From NCBI GenBank assembly GCA_021827545.1, contig JAKAVH010000060.1, positions 1 to 6,118 on the forward strand: a DNA stretch of 6,118 bases, read 5' to 3'. Every line of letters begins with the position of its first letter. The stretch's first letter is position 1. Shown piece after piece: positions 1 through 4,901 of the stretch. Made by a program: the position numbers and the translations under genes. The DNA is from Thermoplasmata archaeon. GTDB taxonomy: Archaea; Thermoplasmatota; Thermoplasmata; UBA184. Below the pieces are notes generated by a model. That model was given only the letters and a program-made list of their open reading frames with translations, did no database searches and was not told the origin of the DNA.

Positions 1-985
1 CCGTCGGCTGGGAATCGAGTTCGACGAGTTCGTCTGGGAATCGTCGCTCCTTGCAGATGGGTCGGTCGAAGCCGTCGTTCAGCGTTTGAAGGCCGCCCCG
101 CACGCCGTGCGGGAGGCGAACGGTGCGTGGGCGATCGACGCGAGCGGCTATGGGCTCCCCAAGGAAAGCCCCCGGATCATCTTCCTCCGTCACGATGGGA
201 CGACGCTCTACACGACCCGGGATGTCGCCTACCATCTAGAGAAGTTTCGCCGGTTCGATCGGGTCGTCGACGTGCTGGGACAGGATCATCGTCTGCACGC
301 CCGGACCTTGGACGCTCTCTTGGCCGAAATCGGCGAAGGTCGCCGCCCCGAGTATCTGATCTACCAGGACTTGGTCTTGCCGGGAGGCGGGCGGATGTCG
401 ACCCGGGGCGGGTCGGCGGTCTGGCTGGACGACCTACTCGACGAAGCGGTGAAGCGGGCCCGGGACGAGGTTCGCCGGCGTCGCACGGACCTCGCTGACG
501 ACGCCCTCGATGCCATCGCGCAAGCGGTCGGTGCCGGCGCGGTCCGCTACCACATCCTCCGGGTCGCTCCCGATAAGCCGGTCCAGTTCCGGTGGGAAGA
601 AGCCCTCAGCTTCGAAGGGCGGGCGGGCCCGTTCCTCCAGTACGCCTATGCGAGGGCCGCCAGCATTCTCCGAAAGTCAGGAGTCGCCCGAGCCGTCGGC
701 CGATGGACGGCGTCCGACCTCCTCGGAGTCGAGGAACGAGCGCTCGTCAAGATTCTGTCCCGGCTGCCGTCTCTCGTGGCCCACGCGGCCCGCAGCGGTC
801 AGGTCCATTCGCTCGCGGGATTCGCCCACGACATCGCGGACCGATTCAACCGATTCTATCATGCGGTGCCCGTGCTCGGGAGCGGCGATAAGGAGGCGAG
901 CCGACTCGCCCTCGTCGAAGCCACCTACCAGACGCTCGGCAATACTCTCGATCTGATCGGGGTTCCTCGTTTGGAGACGATGTAA
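1..985 (+). CDS. argS: Arginyl-tRNA synthetase (ArgRS), C-terminal part, 5' end outside the window
   Basis: This class I aminoacyl-tRNA synthetase charges tRNA-Arg with arginine using ATP, in the cytoplasm. The reading frame is open from base 2 and gives 327 visible residues before the TAA at 983-985. The N-terminal domain and HIGH motif lie outside the window. Family blocks seen in order are LYTTRDVAYHLEKF and VLGQDHRLH of the catalytic core, then the KMSKS-equivalent loop RMSTRGG (bases 392-412) followed by WLDDLLDEA, then the DALR anticodon-binding domain with GPFLQYAYARAASILRK. The protein ends in LGVPRLETM-like sequence (IGVPRLETM), as ArgRS proteins usually do. The MSTR form of the loop resembles archaeal and eukaryotic enzymes, but the lysines common there are Arg and Gly here. 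A TTG at 86 is internal leucine and not a start, because homologous sequence continues upstream of it. Confidence 0.96.
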   Translation, partial: RRLGIEFDEFVWESSLLADGSVEAVVQRLKAAPHAVREANGAWAIDASGYGLPKESPRIIFLRHDGTTLYTTRDVAYHLEKFRRFDRVVDVLGQDHRLHARTLDALLAEIGEGRRPEYLIYQDLVLPGGGRMSTRGGSAVWLDDLLDEAVKRARDEVRRRRTDLADDALDAIAQAVGAGAVRYHILRVAPDKPVQFRWEEALSFEGRAGPFLQYAYARAASILRKSGVARAVGRWTASDLLGVEERALVKILSRLPSLVAHAARSGQVHSLAGFAHDIADRFNRFYHAVPVLGSGDKEASRLALVEATYQTLGNTLDLIGVPRLETM

Positions 986-1001
986 CGCTTCGAAGGCCGG
1001 G

Positions 1002-1009
1002 TTCAAATA
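1002..1009 (+). promoter_or_regulatory. Candidate TATA box for mscL, inside a small inverted repeat
   Basis: TTCAAATA is the only A/T-rich stretch in the gap after argS. Archaeal transcription would start about 25 bases downstream, near 1030, which gives a short leader to the ATG at 1044 and argues against the in-frame ATG at 1023. The box is embedded in a perfect inverted repeat, CGGGT (998-1002) and ACCCG (1009-1013), which could be an operator or chance. The string also resembles a tRNA T-arm. The assignment rests on position and composition only. Confidence 0.4.
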
Positions 1010-1043
1010 CCCGTCCCGAGCGATGGAGCCTAGATACGGGGCC

Positions 1044-1472
1044 ATGGGAGTCTGGGCTGACTTCAAGAAGTTCGTCAACCAAGGAAATTTCGTCACGATG
1101 GCCGTCGCCTTCGTGGTGGGTCTCGCGGTCTCGTCCGTCGTCACCACGACCGTGAGTTCCGTGGTCAATCCGTTGATCGGGACGGCGTTCCATGCCAACT
1201 TCGATTCCATCGGGAACGTGACCGTCCGGGGTAGCACGTTCACGTTCGGCGCGCTATTGGGCGCGGTGATCAACTTCCTTGTCGTTCTCTCCGTGATCTT
1301 CTTCGGGCTCGTCTACCCGATGCAAAAGGTCCAAGAACGACGTCATCCGAAGCCTCCGGCGGCTCCTCCTCCGCCCACGCGCAACTGCCCGGCCTGCTAC
1401 TCGACCATCGATGCGCGGGCGACCCGCTGCCCCCAATGCACGAGCGAAGTGACCCCGGTTCCCCCGAAGTGA
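1044..1472 (+). CDS. mscL: Large-conductance mechanosensitive channel MscL with C-terminal zinc ribbon
   Basis: MscL is a homopentameric inner-membrane pore that opens under membrane tension to release solutes on hypo-osmotic shock. The 142-residue product starts with the family's short amphipathic helix (WADFKKFVNQGN, residues 4-15). TM1 follows at about 16-41, ending in NPLIG, then a periplasmic loop of about 25 residues, and TM2 at about 68-92 (INFLVVLSVIFFGLVYP). After a charged stretch and a proline-rich linker (102-111), the tail carries Cys115, Cys118, Cys129 and Cys132 in a C-x2-C-x10-C-x2-C zinc ribbon. This lies where bacterial MscL has its C-terminal helix bundle. I chose ATG 1044 over the in-frame ATG at 1023 because MscL proteins begin only a few residues before the FKKF-type helix, and because the TATA-like box at 1002-1009 places transcription start between the two. 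The gene lies 58 bases after argS and probably has its own promoter. Confidence 0.94.
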   Translation: MGVWADFKKFVNQGNFVTMAVAFVVGLAVSSVVTTTVSSVVNPLIGTAFHANFDSIGNVTVRGSTFTFGALLGAVINFLVVLSVIFFGLVYPMQKVQERRHPKPPAAPPPPTRNCPACYSTIDARATRCPQCTSEVTPVPPK

Positions 1473-1572
1473 CGCATCGATCGCGCGCGGCCGTCGGACG
1501 ATCCCTTCGGCTTCCGTCGCGAAGAGTCACCCACCCACCTTCCGACCGGACGATGCCCGATTGACGTCCGTG

Positions 1573-1591
1573 GTCCGGCATAGGCCCGGAC
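1573..1591. repeat. Hairpin, 6-bp stem, downstream of mscL
   Basis: GTCCGG (1573-1578) and CCGGAC (1586-1591) pair exactly around a 7-base loop, CATAGGC. It lies about 100 bases past the mscL stop codon. No T-rich tract follows, so it is not a clear terminator of the archaeal U-tract kind. Confidence 0.45.
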
Positions 1592-1599
1592 GACGAGGA

Positions 1600-1613
1600 A
1601 CCGGCCGGCCGGT
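1600..1613. repeat. Perfect 14-base palindrome
   Basis: ACCGGCCGGCCGGT equals its own reverse complement. It follows the 1573-1591 hairpin by 8 bases. It could form a cruciform or bind a dimeric protein, but in DNA this rich in G and C a chance origin is plausible. Confidence 0.5.
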
Positions 1614-1867
1614 GCATCGAACGACCCGAGTCCGACCTGCGCCGCGGAACATTGGGGGGAATGAGGAGTAGATGGCGGGCAGGCGCTCCCGCACCGAAGG
1701 ACGACCAACCGGACCGGTCGCTCTCTACGTTCACCGCGGAGGCCGGGGGCCCCGCTCGGAATGGCACGCCGCGCCGTCGGTGTGCCGTTCACGACCGTTT
1801 CTCTGGGGTCTCCAACCCCCCCCAGGGCCGTTCGCTGGCTTGATAGCGACGGGTCACCGGGGCTCGG

Positions 1868-1894
1868 CTCACGGGGGCAACCCTTGGGCGTGAG
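1868..1894. repeat. Hairpin 30-60 bases beyond the queC stop
   Basis: CTCACG (1868-1873) pairs exactly with CGTGAG (1889-1894). The 15-base interior, GGGGCAACCCTTGGG, can pair further as GGG with CCC. On the minus strand it lies 3' of queC, where a transcript end would be expected, but no U-tract follows it on either strand. Its role as a processing or termination structure is inference. Confidence 0.4.
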
Positions 1895-1926
1895 GGGGAG
1901 GAGGGGGCCGATCCCGGACGCTCGCC

Positions 1927-2622
1927 TCAATCGGGGTCGAGAGGGTCAGAAACCCCGGCGGCCCGGAAGCCTTGCGCGCGAAGCCGGCAGGCGTCGCACT
2001 TTCGACACGGTCGAGCGCCGCCTCGATAACAGCTCCAAGTGAGCCGCCAAGGGACCCCGAGGCGCTCCCCGAGCCGGACGATCGCCGCCTTCGATCGGCG
2101 GAGAAGAGGCACCTCTACCCGGATCGATTCGCCCTGCTCGACGCCCCGGCGGGTCGCGACCCGGGTCAGACGGGTGAACGCCCGGAAGTACTCCGGCCGA
2201 CAATCCGGGTACCCCGAGTAATCGATGGCGTTGGCTCCGATGTAGATGTGGCCGAGCCCGTGGCTCTCGGCATACCCAAGGGCCAACGCCAACAGAATGG
2301 TGTTGCGCGCCGGAACGTACGTGCTGGGAATCGTCGACGGGGAACGTCGGCCGGTCGGCAGGGCGGCGTGCCGATCGGTCAACGACGACGCCAGCCAGGG
2401 CCCGATCGGAACGGTCACGACCGCATGGTGGCGGATCCGGTAGTAACGGGCGAGGCGTTTCGCCGCGGTGAGCTCTCGGGCGTGCCGTTGGCCATACGCG
2501 ACGCTCAGGGCATGAACGGGAGGATGGACGGCGAGAGCCAGGCCGAGACACGTCGCCGAATCCATACCGCCCGACAAGAGCACGACCGACCCGGACCGGC
2601 GGTGCGACCGGGCCGGCGTCAT
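1927..2622 (-). CDS. queC: 7-cyano-7-deazaguanine (preQ0) synthase QueC
   Basis: QueC converts 7-carboxy-7-deazaguanine and ammonia to preQ0 using ATP. In archaea preQ0 is placed at position 15 of tRNA by arcTGT and turned into archaeosine. The 231-residue product has the PP-loop SGGMDSAT (residues 17-24), the STYVPARNT block (100-108), IGANAIDYSGYPDCRPEYF (128-146), and the zinc site Cys198, Cys206, Cys209 and Cys212 in the usual TWSCYRGG...CRKCDAC context. Length and order match the family, with no missing key residue. The frame is open far upstream, to 3021, but that part is Arg-rich antisense shadow of the preceding membrane gene. ATG 2622 is favoured because the PP-loop then starts at residue 17, because GGAGG lies 6 bases upstream, and because this ATG overlaps the previous stop as ATGA. 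Co-translation with the DUF92 gene is therefore likely. Confidence 0.97.
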   Translation of the reverse strand: MTPARSHRRSGSVVLLSGGMDSATCLGLALAVHPPVHALSVAYGQRHARELTAAKRLARYYRIRHHAVVTVPIGPWLASSLTDRHAALPTGRRSPSTIPSTYVPARNTILLALALGYAESHGLGHIYIGANAIDYSGYPDCRPEYFRAFTRLTRVATRRGVEQGESIRVEVPLLRRSKAAIVRLGERLGVPWRLTWSCYRGGARPCRKCDACRLRAQGFRAAGVSDPLDPD

Positions 2623-3374
2623 CGCGCGCCTCCGGCCTGCAAGATAAGCGCGACGATCGCGATGCTCGAGAGCATCCCCAAGAAGTTCGTTCCTCCCTTC
2701 GTGAGCCAGCCCCGATTCTCGAGGGTGTCCCCGAGGATCGAGTCGATCTGACAGCCGAGGAATCCGGCCAAGGCGGCGAAGAGGACGAAGCTCGCGGTCG
2801 GCAAGGGCCCTCCCAACGCGAGGAAGAGGCCGGCCGCGACCAAGGCCGTCGCGATTGCTCCGACCGCCGCCCAACCCTCGCCCTGGACCGAGACACCGCC
2901 GTTGGTTCCGGGCGGCACCGGTCGGCCCGTGATGATGCTGCGCGCCTGTCCGCTCAACACGCCGAGTTCGCTCGCGAAGGTGTCCGAGGTTCCGAAGGCG
3001 AGAGCGCCGGTGTACATCCACATGAGAGCCGGGGCGGGAACGGTGGCCGGGCTCACCGCGGCGAGGACCACGAGAGCGGTCGGAGCGAGAATGTGGGAGA
3101 GCACGTTGGATACGCCGCGCTCCCCGTGACGACCCTCCTGGAGTTGGGCCAACTCCTTTCGATGGAAGCCGACCCGGGTCGCGAGGGAACTGGCGACCAC
3201 AAACAACACGAGCAGGGCGAGGTAGGCAAAGCCGGCCAAGACCACGATCACCGCCCCGAAGGCCGCGGCGACCGCCCCGCCGAACCCGGTGAGCGCCCGT
3301 GCCCGGACGGCGAGCCCCGCGAGCCCGACGGTGATCCCGACGCCGATCAAGCTCGGCACGAGGGCCAGCACCAT
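2619..3374 (-). CDS. DUF92 (PF01940/COG1836-type) integral membrane protein, possible isoprenoid-phosphate kinase
   Basis: This 251-residue protein is strongly hydrophobic, with roughly six membrane segments: about 3-23, 30-48, 49-66, 95-110, 168-188 and 232-247, plus a weaker one near 116-128. Soluble-side motifs fit DUF92: RKE...GERGVSNVLSH (72-94), GTSDTFASELG (128-138) and VPPGTNGGVSVQG (153-165), with a C-terminal DSILGDTLENRG...GGTNFLGMLSS block. The plant member of this family, VTE6, phosphorylates phytyl phosphate to the diphosphate. A related polyprenyl-phosphate kinase role in archaeal lipid or quinone metabolism is inference, as I know of no certain archaeal substrate. ATG 3374 is the first in-frame start after a TATA-like box at 3400-3407 and gives a product of normal length. 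Its TGA overlaps the queC ATG, and 66 bases separate it from the HAD gene upstream. Confidence 0.9.
   Translation of the reverse strand: MVLALVPSLIGVGITVGLAGLAVRARALTGFGGAVAAAFGAVIVVLAGFAYLALLVLFVVASSLATRVGFHRKELAQLQEGRHGERGVSNVLSHILAPTALVVLAAVSPATVPAPALMWMYTGALAFGTSDTFASELGVLSGQARSIITGRPVPPGTNGGVSVQGEGWAAVGAIATALVAAGLFLALGGPLPTASFVLFAALAGFLGCQIDSILGDTLENRGWLTKGGTNFLGMLSSIAIVALILQAGGAR
2629..2633 (-). promoter_or_regulatory. Shine-Dalgarno of queC inside the end of the DUF92 gene
   Basis: On the minus strand GGAGG lies 6 bases before the queC ATG and is read as Gly-Gly codons of the upstream gene (LQAGGAR). This good spacing fixes the queC start. It contrasts with the probable first genes of transcripts in this window, which lack a properly spaced site. 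Confidence 0.7.
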
Positions 3375-3399
3375 GACGGCGCGCGAGCCTCCCTGCCGC

Positions 3400-3407
3400 T
3401 TAATTCC
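3400..3407 (-). promoter_or_regulatory. Candidate TATA box for the DUF92-queC pair
   Basis: GGAATTAA on the minus strand is centred about 29 bases before the ATG at 3374 and is the only A/T-rich run in the 66-base gap. At this spacing transcription would begin at or next to the start codon, giving a leaderless mRNA. A GGAGG at 3388-3392 is 13 bases from the ATG, too far for a normal Shine-Dalgarno, and would probably not be transcribed. Confidence 0.5.
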
Positions 3408-3440
3408 TTCTCACCGTCGAACGGGAATCGGGGGAGCCGT

Positions 3441-4025
3441 TCACCCGCGAGCGAGCACGCGGGCGACGGCGAGCAGAAACGAGCGAGCGACGATCTCGGG
3501 GACCGCCGAAGCCCACGGCTCGTCGGCCGCGTCGTGCTCATGGTTGGGGGCCGGCACGAGAGCGGTGATGAGTCCGAGGCGCTGACCGGCCGCGATGTCA
3601 AGCCCCCGGTCTCCGATGATCGCACTCCGCGCGAGGTCAAGCCCGAGCTCTTGCTCCGCGCGCCGGAAGAGGGCAACGCCGGGTTTGCGACAGTCGCACC
3701 GCTCGTCAGGCCGATGGGGACAATAGTAGAAGGCATCGACCCGGCCGTGCGGCGGCAATCGCTCGTTGAGTTCGGCGTGAATCCGCTCCACATCCTCCGT
3801 TCGGTAAAGTCCCCGGCCGATCCCCGACTGATTCGTGATACAGACCACGGTGAAGCCGTGGGCGTGCGCGAGCTCGAGCCCTTGGCCGACCCCGCGAAAA
3901 AGCTCGAGTCGTTCCGGGTCCGATAGGTAGTGGAGATCGACGTTCAGGGTGCCATCCCGGTCCACGAACAGCGCCGGTCGGCGGCCGACCTTGGAGTCCC
4001 CCGAATGGGCCGTTCGGGACGGCAT
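3441..4025 (-). CDS. HAD-IIIA phosphatase of the GmhB / HisB-N family, substrate uncertain
   Basis: This zinc-bearing HAD phosphatase of 194 residues is probably cytoplasmic. HAD motif I is VDRDGTLN (nucleophile Asp22, acid/base Asp24). Motif II is ITNQSGIGRG (63-72). The zinc loop is CPHRPDERCDC (Cys102, His104, Cys110, Cys112), followed by RKPG with Lys114. Motif IV is IGDRGLDIAAG (Asp139, Asp143). The ITNQSGIGRGLY block and overall length fit heptose-bisphosphate phosphatase (GmhB). The five-residue zinc-loop spacing, and IGDR rather than IGDK, match the histidinol-phosphatase domain of E. coli HisB as I recall it. A sugar-phosphate or histidinol-phosphate substrate is therefore open. ATG 4025 gives the family length. 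The frame continues upstream to 4163, but there it overlaps the divergent gene and is low-complexity. No other heptose or histidine gene is visible nearby. Confidence 0.9.
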   Translation of the reverse strand: MPSRTAHSGDSKVGRRPALFVDRDGTLNVDLHYLSDPERLELFRGVGQGLELAHAHGFTVVCITNQSGIGRGLYRTEDVERIHAELNERLPPHGRVDAFYYCPHRPDERCDCRKPGVALFRRAEQELGLDLARSAIIGDRGLDIAAGQRLGLITALVPAPNHEHDAADEPWASAVPEIVARSFLLAVARVLARG

Positions 4026-4048
4026 CAATCGGTCTAGTCGCTCGGCAC

Positions 4049-4054
4049 GATAAC
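4049..4054 (-). promoter_or_regulatory. Weak candidate TATA element for the HAD phosphatase gene
   Basis: GTTATC on the minus strand is centred about 26 bases before the ATG at 4025, the spacing expected for a leaderless archaeal transcript. The match to a TATA box is poor, and it is named mainly by position inside the 80-base divergent region. No well-spaced Shine-Dalgarno precedes the ATG. Confidence 0.3.
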
Positions 4055-4075
4055 TGCTCGGGGTCCCGGGGCATC

Positions 4076-4080
4076 TTAAG
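4076..4080 (+). promoter_or_regulatory. Candidate TATA element for the AsnB-like gene
   Basis: TTAAG, the core of CTTAAG, is centred 28 bases before ATG 4106 in the divergent promoter region. It overlaps a perfect AAGGAGG (4078-4084), which is 21 bases from the ATG and therefore too far to act as a Shine-Dalgarno. No start codon in the 4106 frame lies between them. The leaderless reading fits better than ribosome binding at AAGGAGG. Confidence 0.4.
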
Positions 4081-4105
4081 GAGGCCCGCGCATCGAAGTC
4101 GACCC

Positions 4106-4876
4106 ATGCCGGACGAGGAGGACGCCGCCTACCGACAGCTCGACCTCGCGCTGCAGGATGCACTGACTCCCGTGCGGCAGTTCCCGGGCGAAGTCAGCGT
4201 CCTCTTTTCGGGTGGCGTCGACTCGTCGCTCTTGGCGCATGCGCTGGCCGCCGACCGGACGGTCGGACTATTCACCATAGCCGCCGCGGGCGCCGAGGAG
4301 CTCGCGGTGGCCCAGCGGGCGGCGGAACTCCTGGGGATCCGCTGGGCGTCTAAGTCGCTCGATCGTCGGCAGATCGAGCGAGCGATCGACCGGTGGGGGA
4401 CGCTCCTCCCGCGACCGTGGACCCCCGAGTGGGAAGCGAATTTGACGGTTCTCTTAGCGGCTGACCTCGCGCCGGCTCCGATGGTCGTCGTCGGTCAAGG
4501 CGCGGACGAGCTCTTCTTGGGCTACGACCGCTACCGCCGGGTGTCCGAAGCCGAACGTCGCCGGCAGTCCGAGGACGACCTCGCCCGGGCCCGATCGGTG
4601 ACGAAGGGCGTGGTGGGTCCGCTCGTGGACAAGATCGGAAAGAGCCTGGTCGCGCCGTATCTCGCGGAACCGTTCATCCGAGCCGTCCGATCGATCCCGT
4701 GGGAAGCGCACGCGCCCGGCGCGCTCACCAAACCGGTGCTCCGGTCATGGGCCGCCCGACGGGGGTTGCCGCTCGCGGTGATTTCGAGACCGAAACGAGC
4801 GATCCAGTACAGCACCGGAACGCACCATTGGTTCCGAGAACGCGCCCAGCCGGTCCGACGGCCGGGGGCACGCTAA
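4106..4876 (+). CDS. Stand-alone asparagine-synthase-like PP-loop amidotransferase domain
   Basis: This 256-residue protein matches the C-terminal, ATP-using half of asparagine synthetase B. The PP-loop is SGGVDSS (35-41), the conserved GQGADELFLGYDRY is at 130-143, and a C-terminal RPKRAIQYSTG (228-238) corresponds to the RPKxGF-type segment. The N-terminal glutamine amidotransferase domain of AsnB, with its Cys2 nucleophile, is absent: only about 30 residues precede the PP-loop. The enzyme would adenylate a carboxylate and transfer ammonia, or another amine, to it. Use of free ammonia or a separate glutaminase subunit is inference, as is the substrate. It may make asparagine, or belong to the poorly characterised short archaeal homologues. 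ATG 4106 is the only good start after the stop-free run, and gives PP-loop spacing normal for this domain. It is transcribed divergently from the HAD gene and stops 25 bases before purB. Confidence 0.88.
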   Translation: MPDEEDAAYRQLDLALQDALTPVRQFPGEVSVLFSGGVDSSLLAHALAADRTVGLFTIAAAGAEELAVAQRAAELLGIRWASKSLDRRQIERAIDRWGTLLPRPWTPEWEANLTVLLAADLAPAPMVVVGQGADELFLGYDRYRRVSEAERRRQSEDDLARARSVTKGVVGPLVDKIGKSLVAPYLAEPFIRAVRSIPWEAHAPGALTKPVLRSWAARRGLPLAVISRPKRAIQYSTGTHHWFRERAQPVRRPGAR

Positions 4877-4880
4877 TATA
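4874..4880 (+). promoter_or_regulatory. Candidate purB TATA box overlapping the preceding stop codon
   Basis: TAATATA begins with the TAA stop of the AsnB-like gene and is centred 25 bases before the purB GTG. That is the textbook spacing for an archaeal leaderless start, and it is the best TATA match in the window. GAGG at 4883-4886 is 15 bases from the GTG, too far for a normal Shine-Dalgarno. Confidence 0.6.
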
Positions 4881-4901
4881 GCGAGGACCGGCTCGCCGCT
4901 C

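Larger units (their letters stand above)
1473..1926. other. 454-base gap between convergent mscL and queC, no supported gene
   Basis: This is by far the longest gap in the window; the others are 25-80 bases. It is GC-rich and contains several short self-complementary elements, listed separately. Frames open through it encode low-complexity, Arg/Pro/Gly-rich products with no family motif, and the only purine-rich sites ahead of ATGs (GAGGAG at 1663-1668 before ATG 1672) are badly spaced. I looked for tRNA, SRP RNA S-domain and RNase P core motifs on both strands and recognised none. It may hold the 3' ends and terminators of both flanking genes, an unrecognised structured RNA, or decayed sequence. 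Confidence 0.6.

Noticed and set aside
934..1022. Complete tRNA overlapping the argS end (GCTCGG at 934-939 pairing with CCGAGC at 1016-1021, 88 bases)
   Set aside because: No D-arm, no anticodon stem and a T-stem with mismatches. The first half is conserved ArgRS coding sequence.
677..1273. Minus-strand frame across argS and mscL, 198 codons
   Set aside because: It is antisense to two confidently identified genes and has no recognisable domain.
1672..1893. 73-codon small protein in the long gap, plus a 63-codon alternative in another frame (1652-1843)
   Set aside because: GAGGAG is only 3 bases from the ATG, the products are Gly/Arg/Pro-rich without recognisable features, and base use looks like background.
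2623..3021. N-terminal extension of queC to an upstream ATG
   Set aside because: The added 133 residues are Arg-rich, have no QueC homology and lie inside the DUF92 coding sequence. ATG 2622 has the Shine-Dalgarno and the correct distance to the PP-loop.
4078..4084. AAGGAGG as Shine-Dalgarno of the AsnB-like gene
   Set aside because: It is 21 bases from the ATG with no closer in-frame start, and it coincides with the likely TATA element, so it is probably at or before the transcription start.
4026..4163. N-terminal extension of the HAD phosphatase to 4163
   Set aside because: It would overlap the divergent AsnB-like gene and adds a basic, low-complexity stretch before an already complete HAD domain.
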